Positions 20,870 through 29,384 of a DNA stretch of 64,000 bases are shown here, one piece after another. The position numbers and the translations under genes are program-made. The notes under the pieces are model-generated. The model was not told where the DNA came from. It did not search any database and saw only the letters and a list, made by a program, of their open reading frames with translations. The stretch spans positions 372,001 to 436,000 of the forward strand of contig NZ_CP118631.1 in the NCBI RefSeq assembly GCF_028993635.1, in the 5' to 3' direction. Origin of the DNA: Mucilaginibacter sp. SJ (lineage in GTDB: Bacteria; Bacteroidota; Bacteroidia; Sphingobacteriales; Sphingobacteriaceae). Numbering within the stretch: position 1 is the stretch's first letter; the number at the start of each line of letters is the position of its first letter.

Positions 20870-21958
20870 ATGAAAAGAGCGTGTTTGGGAATTGTGTTGG
20901 CTGCACTGTTATTATTGACGGTCGGCGGTTGCGGCGTAGTTAAATCTCTGGGTAAAAATCCGGATGGCGAAGAACTTACCCGGTTAGATTCTTTACCAAA
21001 TTATAAAAATGGAGCTTTTATAAATTTGGCTGAACTTTCCGATTCTACGGTCAAACGTAAATTTCTTTTTTTGAGCAGACGTCCTGAAACCATCAGGCCT
21101 TCTCATGCACTTCCGTGGATTAAAACCGATCTGAATTCATTAGCTGCTCCTGCACCTACGATCGTTTGGTTTGGACATTCATCTTTACTAATAAAAAGCG
21201 GGCAGTTTAATATGCTCATTGATCCGGTTTTTAGCAATCATGCCGGACCGGTGCCCGGATTGATTACCGCATTCCCGGGTACAAAGCATTATCACGCCGA
21301 TGATATGCCTCAAATAGATGCGCTGATCATTTCTCATGATCACTACGATCATCTGGATTATCGGACTTTGAAAAAGTTAAAAAATCGTATTAAAATGGCC
21401 ATTGTGCCGATGGGAGTAGGCTCTGATCTGGTATACTGGGGATTTGACCCTAAAAAGATTATCGAACTTAATTGGAACCAATCGATTACGTTATCCAGTG
21501 GTATTCGGATTACCGCCACCCCGGCCCAACATCGCAGCAATCGTACGTATAAGAACGAGAATAAAACATTGTGGGCCTCTTACGTTTTTCAGATTGGCAT
21601 TTATAGGCTGTTTTACAGTGGCGATAGCGGGTACGGTCCGCATTTTAAACAAATAGGCCAGCAATTCGGGCCATTTGATCTGGCGTTTTTGGAATGCGGG
21701 CAGTATAGCCCCAACTGGCCATGGACGCACCTGTGGTTAGGGCAACCCGCACAGGCTGCTGCTGACCTGCAAGCCCGTTTGCTGCAGCCTATTCACTGGG
21801 CCAAGTTTATTGAAGCTAACCAGCCCTGGAATGAGCCGATAAAAAGGCTTGTGCCTGCAGCAAAGGAGTTGGGTGTCGAACTAAACGTTCCGCGTATTGG
21901 GGAGCCTTACACTTTAGGCAGCCCCCTCAAACAGGCTGCGTGGTGGAATTTTGAATAA
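20870..21958 (+). CDS. Metallo-beta-lactamase-fold hydrolase lipoprotein (NAPE-PLD/UlaG-like)
   Basis: 362 residues. Lipoprotein signal with Cys21 (TVGGCGVV). The metal-binding motif is ISHDHYDHLDY; upstream is WFGHSSLLI and LIDPVFS, downstream PAQHRSNR and YSGDSGYG, and a final WAKF block supplies the last His (HWAKF). This order matches the family of N-acyl-phosphatidylethanolamine phospholipase D-like and L-ascorbate-6-phosphate lactonase-like enzymes, which bind two zinc ions. The lipid anchor suggests action in the periplasm, for example on phospholipids or their breakdown products (inference). It is a single gene, convergent with the ebo cluster. Confidence 0.87.
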   Translation: MKRACLGIVLAALLLLTVGGCGVVKSLGKNPDGEELTRLDSLPNYKNGAFINLAELSDSTVKRKFLFLSRRPETIRPSHALPWIKTDLNSLAAPAPTIVWFGHSSLLIKSGQFNMLIDPVFSNHAGPVPGLITAFPGTKHYHADDMPQIDALIISHDHYDHLDYRTLKKLKNRIKMAIVPMGVGSDLVYWGFDPKKIIELNWNQSITLSSGIRITATPAQHRSNRTYKNENKTLWASYVFQIGIYRLFYSGDSGYGPHFKQIGQQFGPFDLAFLECGQYSPNWPWTHLWLGQPAQAAADLQARLLQPIHWAKFIEANQPWNEPIKRLVPAAKELGVELNVPRIGEPYTLGSPLKQAAWWNFE

Positions 21959-22059
21959 CTGCTTTTGTAATATTGAACAGTTAATAAAAAGGACCATATC
22001 GGATGGCAGGATGATCATTTGAACAACCGGCAATCAGTATACAGGGCCAGCCTACCTAA

Positions 22060-23412
22060 TCAATTTTTCAGGTGCCTCCAGATGATATCATGAATGTCGG
22101 TCGCTATCAGGCCCTGTTTTTCCAATGGGTTATCGGTAATGATCACCGGCTGATATTCTGACGGTACATCCACCCGGCCGTGAGAGCCTTTAATCAGGGC
22201 GGCATCCAGTGGAATAACATCCATTACGTACCTGAACCCCGCTTTTTTGCGCAGCAACTTGTAGCCGGCGCGGAGCTTTGAGCTCATAAACATCTCAACA
22301 GGATCATAACCCGGTTTTTTATGGATGTCAACTACGCGCGCGTAATCCGGGGCAAGCGCATCATCCAGCCAAAAATAATAAGTGAACCAGCTTCTCTCAT
22401 CAGCGATCAGGACGAGGTCTCCGGCCCGGGGATGGTCGATGTGATATGCGGCCTGCTCTTCCCGGGTAAGCACCCGTTCAACACCAGGCACGGCTTCAAG
22501 CAGCGCTTTGACTTTTGCCGTTACGCTCGCGTCGTTGATGTAGACATGTGCCAGTTGGTGATCAGCTACCGCAAAGGCTTTGGAAGCACCCGGGTCAAGT
22601 ATCTCCAGTCCACGTTCAATCCTGATGCCTAACAAGCCGTTTTGCCTCAATACCCGGTTTAAATGAACCGGGCGGTCTACCGGGGAGATACCATATTCGG
22701 AAAGAATAATGATCTCGGCATCTTTTTTCCTGTAAAACGAAACCAGATCTTCGATAATTTTATCAATATCATTCAGGTCTTTGGCAATAATTGGTAAATC
22801 CGGGCCGAATTTTTGCAGGCAATAGTCCAGATGAGGCAGGTATATCAGCGTTAGCGTCGGGTCATGCAGCGCATCTGTTTCCATTGCAGCGTCAGCTATC
22901 CAACGGCTTGATTTGATATTGGCGCCGGGCCCCCAAAACTGAAAAAGCGGAAACTGCCCCAACTTCGCCTGAAGGTGGTCACGCAGGTCGGCAGGCTCCG
23001 AGTAACAATCCGGTATTTTTCGTCCGTCGGCAAGGTAGTTTGGCCTGGGCGTCACGGAGTAATCCGCAGAGGAGTACATATTGTACCACCAAAACATTAT
23101 CGAGCTCGTGAAAGATGGATCTTCGCTCTTGGCCTTTTCCCATATTTTCTGTCCCTCAACGAGTTTGTTTGATTGCTTCCAGAATTTTACTTCACAATCC
23201 GCGCGGTCATACCACCCATTACCTACAATGCCATTGTCAACAGGAAATTTGCCGGTGACGTAGGCGGACTGCATAGCGGTGGTAACAGCAGGCAATACAG
23301 GCGTTATATGCGTCAGATGCCTGTCTTTGATATAAGATTTAAGAAATGGCGTATGCTCGCCGATCAGAGACGTAGATAAACCTACTACATCGATAACTAC
23401 CGTTTTATTCAT
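22060..23412 (-). CDS. eboF: EboF: alkaline phosphatase/nucleotide pyrophosphatase-family protein
   Basis: 450 residues of the type I phosphodiesterase/nucleotide pyrophosphatase fold. The nucleophile region is VTTAMQSAYVTGKFP, with metal-site blocks SEYGISPVDRP, VADHQLAHVY and KGSHGRVD. No signal peptide is seen, so it acts in the cytoplasm. It is the last gene of the ebo cluster, 14 nt after eboE. The six ebo genes occur together in scattered bacteria and some eustigmatophyte plastids. In cyanobacteria ebo genes are needed for export of the scytonemin monomer; the common ebo product is unknown. Assignment rests on family plus gene order. Confidence 0.85.
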   Translation of the reverse strand: MNKTVVIDVVGLSTSLIGEHTPFLKSYIKDRHLTHITPVLPAVTTAMQSAYVTGKFPVDNGIVGNGWYDRADCEVKFWKQSNKLVEGQKIWEKAKSEDPSFTSSIMFWWYNMYSSADYSVTPRPNYLADGRKIPDCYSEPADLRDHLQAKLGQFPLFQFWGPGANIKSSRWIADAAMETDALHDPTLTLIYLPHLDYCLQKFGPDLPIIAKDLNDIDKIIEDLVSFYRKKDAEIIILSEYGISPVDRPVHLNRVLRQNGLLGIRIERGLEILDPGASKAFAVADHQLAHVYINDASVTAKVKALLEAVPGVERVLTREEQAAYHIDHPRAGDLVLIADERSWFTYYFWLDDALAPDYARVVDIHKKPGYDPVEMFMSSKLRAGYKLLRKKAGFRYVMDVIPLDAALIKGSHGRVDVPSEYQPVIITDNPLEKQGLIATDIHDIIWRHLKN

Positions 23413-23426
23413 AATTGTCTTCTTTC

Positions 23427-24638
23427 TTATGATATCTGCGCTTTAACCCAATCTAATTCCCGGATGATCGATTGTGTTAGGGGGGCCTTCAGCTCATCCG
23501 GTAATACACTCCAGGTATATGTTTCCACTTCCAGGTGTTGTGTAAAAGCAATGTTCCTGAATTTGTTGAGCACCCTGACAATATCGTTTTGTGTTGATTG
23601 TACCACACCCATATCTTCCACAAAAACAGGCACATGGAAATGAGCACGCCATTCATTGACTACCGGGTTCCGGCTATCTGACAGGGCCTCCGGTAAATCG
23701 GGATAGCGGATCAATTCTCCATTTGCGGTTTTCGCGATCACCTGGTGCAAATACGTTGGCTCGTTGAATCTGGCAAGCGCGTCGGTCACTTCGTCCCTCA
23801 TTGCCAAATCCACCGGAAGATGGGCCTTTAAGGCAGCACTGATTTGTATCTTGCCTACCTGGATACCTTTCGCGGCCAGTTCATCAATAACGCTCTCATG
23901 TTCCTCATAGCCGATGGCAAAATGGCAAACGTCATAGCATAGGTTAATGTGTTGTTTTACAGCTGCTTCTGCATTAGCCGAAGACAGGCCAAACTGTTCT
24001 CCCAGCACTAAAACAGCACGCGGCAACAGGTCGTTTTCAAACCAATCTATAAACTCCCGGCCTGATTCCAGGAAGCCATCCGGCTCGGGCTCGATATCCA
24101 GGTGCATCAGGACCCCGGCCGAGCGGTGTATTTTAAAAAGTGCAGCCGCCACTGTTAAAATATTCTCCGTGGCGATCGCCCTTGCGTTGTTCCTGGCCTC
24201 ACCGGCCGCATGCCATGGTTTATAGCTTAAGGGCGAGGTTGAAATCCCTCCCTGCAAACCTTCAGGAAGTAATTCGCCCAATATATGAAACAGGCGCAAG
24301 GTATAATCCACGCGGTCAACTGTTGTCCAATCCGGCGTATGCACTTCGTCCTTAACTACGGTGTTATGGAAACCGCCATAGGGGAAACCGTTCATCGTGA
24401 AAACATAAGCATCATGATCAAACAGCCATTGTTTGAACTCCGCTAAGTTATCTTCCTCTGCCAGCAAACCGAGGCTGGCCATATTAGAAAGACGCAGGCC
24501 AATACCCATTCGTTCCTTCCCCGCAAGGGCCGCCCTGATTGCCGGGAAATGGTTTTTCAGGGCTCCGAAAGTTTCCGGCCAGTTCTCCGCGGGATGGATA
24601 TTGGTACAATAGGTCAGGTGCGCTGCATTTATTTTCAT
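23427..24638 (-). CDS. eboE: EboE: xylose-isomerase-like TIM-barrel protein
   Basis: 403 residues. The family signature opens with LTYCTNIHPAENW; further blocks are MNGFPYGGFHN, LHLDIEPEPDGFLE-like (MHLDIEPEPDG), NLCYDVCHFAIGYEE and VFVEDMG. These His, Glu and Asp residues are placed as in metal-binding sugar isomerase barrels. The substrate is unknown. It starts 21 nt after the eboD stop and is followed by eboF after 14 nt, so all are on one transcript. The ATG at 24638 is preceded by no better start. Confidence 0.88.
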   Translation of the reverse strand: MKINAAHLTYCTNIHPAENWPETFGALKNHFPAIRAALAGKERMGIGLRLSNMASLGLLAEEDNLAEFKQWLFDHDAYVFTMNGFPYGGFHNTVVKDEVHTPDWTTVDRVDYTLRLFHILGELLPEGLQGGISTSPLSYKPWHAAGEARNNARAIATENILTVAAALFKIHRSAGVLMHLDIEPEPDGFLESGREFIDWFENDLLPRAVLVLGEQFGLSSANAEAAVKQHINLCYDVCHFAIGYEEHESVIDELAAKGIQVGKIQISAALKAHLPVDLAMRDEVTDALARFNEPTYLHQVIAKTANGELIRYPDLPEALSDSRNPVVNEWRAHFHVPVFVEDMGVVQSTQNDIVRVLNKFRNIAFTQHLEVETYTWSVLPDELKAPLTQSIIRELDWVKAQIS

Positions 24639-24659
24639 GAGGGCAGATGTTTGTATTGT

Positions 24660-25832
24660 TTAAATTTGCGTTTGCTGAAGTTCGAGTTGCCGGTTGTATA
24701 GTTCAATACTCGCTTGTTTCAAAAGCTCGGTATCAATTTCATGCACCTCGGCACCTTCGCCAATAGCATTGAGTAACGTAATAGTGAGCTCCCCGCCTAA
24801 ATGCTCGCGAAACTCCTCCAGGCCCTGCAATAATGGGCTGTCATCTCCGTTGATCTTTAAGAGCCCATGGCTGATTTCAAAACCTAAGTTTTGGATCAGG
24901 CTTACCACGCGCTCACTGTCCGCAACGGTTAAACGGCCGCAAAGGCAGGAATAAACCGTATCCAGGGCTATCCCCATGGCTACTGCTTCACCATGTCGAA
25001 CGTCGAAACCGCTAAGATATTCCAGTTTGTGCGCGCTCCAATGCCCGAAATCCAAAGGGCGTGATGAGCCGCTTTCAAAGGGGTCGGCGCCGGCAATGTG
25101 CTGCATGTGCAGCTGCGCGCAGCGCCAAATCAGGTAATTCATTGCTGTCGCGTCGCGGCTCACGAGGGCGGGTGCGTTCTGTTCTATCCAGTTGAAAAAA
25201 ACAGGGTCTTTGATCAGGGCAACTTTGATAGCTTCGGATATTCCGGAACGCCAGTCTCGGTCGGTCAGGGTGGTCAAAAACTGGTCATCATTAAAAACAG
25301 CGGCAGGTGGTGCGAATGTGCCCAGGAAATTCTTTTTCCCAAAATAATTGATGCTGTTCTTCACTCCGATTCCTGAATCGTTCTGAGACAGCACAGTTGT
25401 TGGTATGCGGATAAGCTTTACTCCCCGGTGGGCTACTGCAGCAGCATAACCTGCCATATCCAATACGGCCCCGCCACCAATTACGGCGATGTATGAATGC
25501 CGGTCTATACCGTAATTATTTACCGCTTCGAGGATCATATCAAAATAGCGTTCATCATTCTTTACGTACTCGCCGCCGGGTATCAGCAAGATCTCGGGCA
25601 CCAGATGAACAGCAGTATGCGCCCGAAAATAAGAACTGATATCAGAGCATAAATGCTCGTGGGCGTCGGCAACCCCCTGATCGACCACAAACAGGATCTT
25701 CCTTAACGCGCCTGAAGTAGTAGCGTTTGTCAGAAAACCGTTCAGAAGGGGATTATCCTTTGCGAATAAGGCCGAGGTAAAAAAGACGTTATAACTATAT
25801 TTTACGCTGAAGTTCTGTTGCAAATGTTCCAT
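24660..25832 (-). CDS. eboD: EboD: 3-dehydroquinate synthase-like cyclase
   Basis: 390 residues of the sugar phosphate cyclase superfamily. NAD-binding part: VDQGVADAH and AVIGGGAVLDMAGYAAA; metal ligands are in the usual places (SEAIKVALIKDPVF, SSRPLDFGHWSAHKLE, VRHGEAVAMGIALD). Housekeeping 3-dehydroquinate synthases are shorter (about 350), and clustering with a prenyltransferase and a TIM-barrel isomerase points to a dedicated cyclase making a cyclitol-like unit (inference). It lies 30 nt behind eboC and 21 nt before eboE on the same strand. Confidence 0.9.
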   Translation of the reverse strand: MEHLQQNFSVKYSYNVFFTSALFAKDNPLLNGFLTNATTSGALRKILFVVDQGVADAHEHLCSDISSYFRAHTAVHLVPEILLIPGGEYVKNDERYFDMILEAVNNYGIDRHSYIAVIGGGAVLDMAGYAAAVAHRGVKLIRIPTTVLSQNDSGIGVKNSINYFGKKNFLGTFAPPAAVFNDDQFLTTLTDRDWRSGISEAIKVALIKDPVFFNWIEQNAPALVSRDATAMNYLIWRCAQLHMQHIAGADPFESGSSRPLDFGHWSAHKLEYLSGFDVRHGEAVAMGIALDTVYSCLCGRLTVADSERVVSLIQNLGFEISHGLLKINGDDSPLLQGLEEFREHLGGELTITLLNAIGEGAEVHEIDTELLKQASIELYNRQLELQQTQI

Positions 25833-25862
25833 CGGGGGAAGATCTATTGTTATTGAAATTAA

Positions 25863-26753
25863 TTAGGTGACTGCAAAGGTTTTCGACAGCCACAACGAGA
25901 GCGGTAAAAGGCAGGCGATCATCAGGGCGAATGTAAGTGAGCTGAATGTGGCGGACCAGGAAGCGTCCATCAATATCAGGGAGATCACCCCGGCCTTTAC
26001 GGCATTACCAATATTTTTGCCGATTGGCTCTCTTATAGCTATGAGCAACGGTTTGAATATCATCCAGGTAAAGGGTAAGATGAAAAGCAGTGACCATAGC
26101 AGCCGGTTATTAACGTACGAAAAGTAGCTGATAAAGGCGATGACTGCAGCGTACAAAAATGCCGCTATATATAAGTTGTTCTTTTTGCCGCCATGAACTT
26201 CGCCACGACTGGTCAGGGTGATCGAGAATATGTAAACCACAGGCACCAATGCTAACATTGACCAATGGTTGAGCGCATCCGGTATGATGCTGACTCCGAG
26301 CAACAGGTTTAATCCCCGGCACATCCCCATATTAAGCGGCCCGAAAAAGGGATGATGTTTGCCAAACTTGTCGTAGAGCAGCGCGCAGAGCGCGATAGCT
26401 GCCGCGAGCATACCCGATGCCGCCGAAACAAGAAACGCCAATAGGATACCTGCGCTTAACAACAACGTGCCGAGCACTGAAGCTTCCGGTAAACTAACCC
26501 TGCCTGAGGGGATGGCCCTTTCAGGCCGTTCAATCTTATCAGTCTCCACATCGAAAATATCGTTAAAAACAATACCGCCGCCGTAGAGACAAGCTGTGGA
26601 AAGGCAAAGGAGGAGGGCCGTTGGCCAGGCTCTTTCCGTTAAAGTACCTGCGGCACTGGCAATAGCGATCCCCGCCAGAATATCAGCGACCGAAGTAATA
26701 ATATTGGCGGGCCGCATGAGCTGAAGATAAATGTACAGTTTCCTGAAGATCAC
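25863..26753 (-). CDS. eboC: EboC: UbiA-type membrane prenyltransferase
   Basis: 296 residues, eight to nine hydrophobic helices. The first Asp-rich motif of UbiA enzymes is clear (VFNDIFDVETDKIERPERAIPSG), typical of members that transfer prenyl groups to aromatic or polar acceptors; the second region is ALLYDKFGKH. The UGIDxxxD-like context LNMGMCRGLNLLLGV also fits. It would attach an isoprenoid to the ebo intermediate at the inner membrane (inference from the family). It starts 2 nt from the eboB stop, so translational coupling is likely. Confidence 0.9.
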   Translation of the reverse strand: MIFRKLYIYLQLMRPANIITSVADILAGIAIASAAGTLTERAWPTALLLCLSTACLYGGGIVFNDIFDVETDKIERPERAIPSGRVSLPEASVLGTLLLSAGILLAFLVSAASGMLAAAIALCALLYDKFGKHHPFFGPLNMGMCRGLNLLLGVSIIPDALNHWSMLALVPVVYIFSITLTSRGEVHGGKKNNLYIAAFLYAAVIAFISYFSYVNNRLLWSLLFILPFTWMIFKPLLIAIREPIGKNIGNAVKAGVISLILMDASWSATFSSLTFALMIACLLPLSLWLSKTFAVT

Positions 26754-26755
26754 GA

Positions 26756-27742
26756 TTAGCTAATGATGATAGATGATTTATCGATTCTTGGTTGTTGGCC
26801 GCCTCGCAATATACTGTTACCTTCAAATTTTACGCTTTGATCAACGTTCCTCACCGTGGCGAAATCAGTTTCATCGAGCTGTCCGCTTTGGGCAAAAGCG
26901 GTAATTGCGTTACCGTAGGTGATCAATTGGATATCTTTGTCACTGATACCGCGTATTTTCATTAGTGCAGCGGTTTTCGGCACAGCCAGGGGATCACTGA
27001 TGCCCCAATCAGCAGCTGAATTGACCATGATCCGCTCCGGGCCATATTGCCTGGCGATTTCAACCATGCGCTCATTACCCATTTTGGTGAAGGGATAAAT
27101 CGTGAATGCAGCCCAAAAACCCCGGTCAAGGACCTCTTTAACGGTCTCCTCGTTGTTATGATCAATGATGACCTTATAAGGATCGATGCCATGTTCTATC
27201 GCGATGTCCATACTACGGCGTGTGCCGTTTTTCTTGTCGCGGTGCGGCGTGTGGACCTGTACCGGCAGGCCGGCTTCCCTGGCCAGTTCCAGTTGCAAGC
27301 GGTAATATTTTTCTTCAGCCGCGGTTTGATCGTCGAAACCTATTTCACCGATACCCACAACACCCTCTTTATAAGCAAACAGCGGAAGTATTTCCATCAC
27401 CTGTTCTGCAAGGCTTTCATTGTTTGCCTCGCGGGAGTTAAGCCCTATGGTGCAATAATGTTTAATACCAAACTGCGATGAGCGAAATCTTTCCCAGCCA
27501 ACCAGGCTGCTGTAATAATCACGAAAGCTGTCAATGCCCGTCCGGGGCTGTCCCAGCCAGAAAGCCGGTTCTATCAGCCCAACTACGCCCGCATCAGCCA
27601 TAGCCTGGTAGTCATCTGTTGTACGGGATGTCATATGCACATGTGGGTCAAAAAAACGCATACCTTTTACGGCCGTTATATCAAATGACTCTGGTTTTTC
27701 GCCAGGTATTTGTTCTCTGTTTTCAAAATTGCTGCAACACAT
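26756..27742 (-). CDS. eboB: EboB: TatD-like metal-dependent hydrolase
   Basis: 328 residues with an amidohydrolase-like barrel. Metal ligands: FFDPHVHM at residue ~31, GIGEIGFDD, VQVHTPHRDK, VIIDHNNEET and a late Asp in NSAADWGISDP. The N-terminal 25 residues before RFFDPHVHM are polar and may indicate a later true start. TatD-like enzymes hydrolyse diverse esters or nucleic acids; in ebo clusters the substrate is unknown. It sits between eboA (9 nt) and eboC (2 nt). Confidence 0.88.
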   Translation of the reverse strand: MCCSNFENREQIPGEKPESFDITAVKGMRFFDPHVHMTSRTTDDYQAMADAGVVGLIEPAFWLGQPRTGIDSFRDYYSSLVGWERFRSSQFGIKHYCTIGLNSREANNESLAEQVMEILPLFAYKEGVVGIGEIGFDDQTAAEEKYYRLQLELAREAGLPVQVHTPHRDKKNGTRRSMDIAIEHGIDPYKVIIDHNNEETVKEVLDRGFWAAFTIYPFTKMGNERMVEIARQYGPERIMVNSAADWGISDPLAVPKTAALMKIRGISDKDIQLITYGNAITAFAQSGQLDETDFATVRNVDQSVKFEGNSILRGGQQPRIDKSSIIIS

Positions 27743-27751
27743 ATCCCAAAA

Positions 27752-28624
27752 TTAATTTTTTGTATCGTTAATAAATTCGTTCCAACTCGTTTTTCCGCCG
27801 GTCATCACCTTTAAAGAACCAACTTTCAACAACTCTTTTGCGGGCTGAAAGCTGCTTTCGGCAATAGCTAATGCCACTGCTTCCCTTTCAAGTTCGCTTA
27901 AACCCGGTAATCCTTCCCGGATGTCCTGCAGTATCGTGTCATCCATAAAGCGACTTACTAATCGCCAAAGCATAGGATCTGTACTTCGGCCGGCTGACCA
28001 GCGCTCTCGCGCGTAATCGATCAATGTATGTGCAAGGCTGGTATTGGCACGTTCATCCAATCCTGTGATCAGTTCCAGCTTTTTTTCGGTGAAAAGTGCC
28101 TTTAGCACCATTTGGTTCCAGGCCGGCTCGGGCAGGTTTTCCGCAGGGTAGGGGTTGTGATACATGATTGCTTCGAGCACAACGCCCAGATTACTGCGGT
28201 TACCTTCCGTACAGCGTTGCACCCATATCGGGGCGTAAGCAAGCAGAGGCAAAGCCGAATATAAAGCCACTAACTCGTTCATTTCAGCAGCTAAGAATAA
28301 GTTCTCGATGTTCCGCTGATAACGATCTTTATCGGTGGTGTCAAGTGTTAACAACAGCCATACCCTGGCAAGCCTGTCAACCGACCATCCTGCTATCGAA
28401 AAATCTTTACGGATAGCAGATAAACCAGCTTCGTTTTCAGGACCGGCATTGACCGGCGCTTTTCCCGTCTTACGCGGCAAGGCGGCGAAGGCAGTGTTAA
28501 ATACTGCGGCAGATGCAGCGTGATTCCCCTGGGCCAGCAGCCAGTCTTTGGCATCCGGGCTTACATGTCTTGCAATGAGATCTGTAAGCAGAGGCTTAAA
28601 TTTTTCTATATCATAAGTGAACAT
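27752..28624 (-). CDS. eboA: EboA-domain protein
   Basis: 290 residues, all-helical, no signal peptide. Family landmarks are MYHNPYPAENLPEPAWNQMVLKALF and GLDERANTSLAHTLIDYARERW, both typical of EboA. There is no known catalytic motif; it may be a scaffold or binding protein. It is the first gene of the canonical eboA-F order, 36 nt behind the TMEM220-type gene. The coherent order and spacing of the six genes make the assignment firm even though the family has no known activity. Confidence 0.88.
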   Translation of the reverse strand: MFTYDIEKFKPLLTDLIARHVSPDAKDWLLAQGNHAASAAVFNTAFAALPRKTGKAPVNAGPENEAGLSAIRKDFSIAGWSVDRLARVWLLLTLDTTDKDRYQRNIENLFLAAEMNELVALYSALPLLAYAPIWVQRCTEGNRSNLGVVLEAIMYHNPYPAENLPEPAWNQMVLKALFTEKKLELITGLDERANTSLAHTLIDYARERWSAGRSTDPMLWRLVSRFMDDTILQDIREGLPGLSELEREAVALAIAESSFQPAKELLKVGSLKVMTGGKTSWNEFINDTKN

Positions 28625-28660
28625 ATCTTCAAATCATCAGGGTTGACCGATCCATGTTGC

Positions 28661-29023
28661 TCAGGCCGCGATATAATTGATCAGCAATGCGCCGGCAATG
28701 ATCAGCAAGCCAAAGAACTCCCTCGTTTTTTCTATATAAGGCTTGTCTGCCTGCATCGTTTCTACCAAACTTGGCCTGTTATATTTTGTTATCCAGTCGC
28801 GGACGCCATCTTTAGAAAAATAAATGGTGCCTGCGTGAACAAGGTATATCGCGATCAAGCATAGGTACAGCCTCGGATAAACCAGGTGAAAAACTACCAG
28901 CCCGCAACATACAGCCGCACTAAGGTAGATCGGTACCCAAAGCCATGGATCGACATCGTTCAGGTTAAGGTAAGCGAAGACCAGGAAAGAGAGACAGAAA
29001 ATGATATTTATAATAGCAATCAT
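28661..29023 (-). CDS. TMEM220-family small membrane protein
   Basis: 120 residues from the ATG at 29023; an in-frame TTG at 29047 would add eight residues but breaks the hydrophobic N-terminus typical of the family. Four hydrophobic segments. The family hallmark FAYLNLNDVDPWLWVPIY lies between helices one and two. TMEM220 proteins occur in bacteria and vertebrates with no known biochemical role. It precedes eboA by 36 nt on the same strand and is probably the first gene of the operon. Confidence 0.78.
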   Translation of the reverse strand: MIAIINIIFCLSFLVFAYLNLNDVDPWLWVPIYLSAAVCCGLVVFHLVYPRLYLCLIAIYLVHAGTIYFSKDGVRDWITKYNRPSLVETMQADKPYIEKTREFFGLLIIAGALLINYIAA

Positions 29024-29384
29024 ATTGAACAGATCGGAGCCAGGCAAATTAATAAATGTAATGTAATCTAAGGCTCATATATCAATATAAATTTTCTTAC
29101 GCTTGACAACTTGAAGATGGGCAATGTTTTTGGATTTGTAGCCGGGCGAAAATGCTCACATATAAGAGGTGATGAGTTTTGCAGAGCCGAGGGGTACCGA
29201 TAGAAAGTCGTTTTTGTATAAAATTAAGTCTGGTTTAGGTAATTCTGCGTCGTTGGCTTTAATTAATTTAGCGTGGCGTATGCCTTATTATTAAACCGTC
29301 CTCAAAAACGTTAATTTTATTATTATACAAAAGGTTTAAACCATCGCTATTTGGCTGAATTGTTACTGTACGAAAACCCTAATT
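29024..29384. promoter_or_regulatory. Divergent control region between the ebo operon and the fucosidase
   Basis: 361 bp between two outward-facing genes, so it must contain both promoters. It is A+T rich towards 29280-29340. I found no inverted repeat longer than 6 bp and no clean TAnnTTTG element. Confidence 0.4.

Noticed and set aside
24660..25832. Housekeeping shikimate-pathway aroB
   Set aside because: It sits inside the canonical ebo order and is longer than usual AroB.
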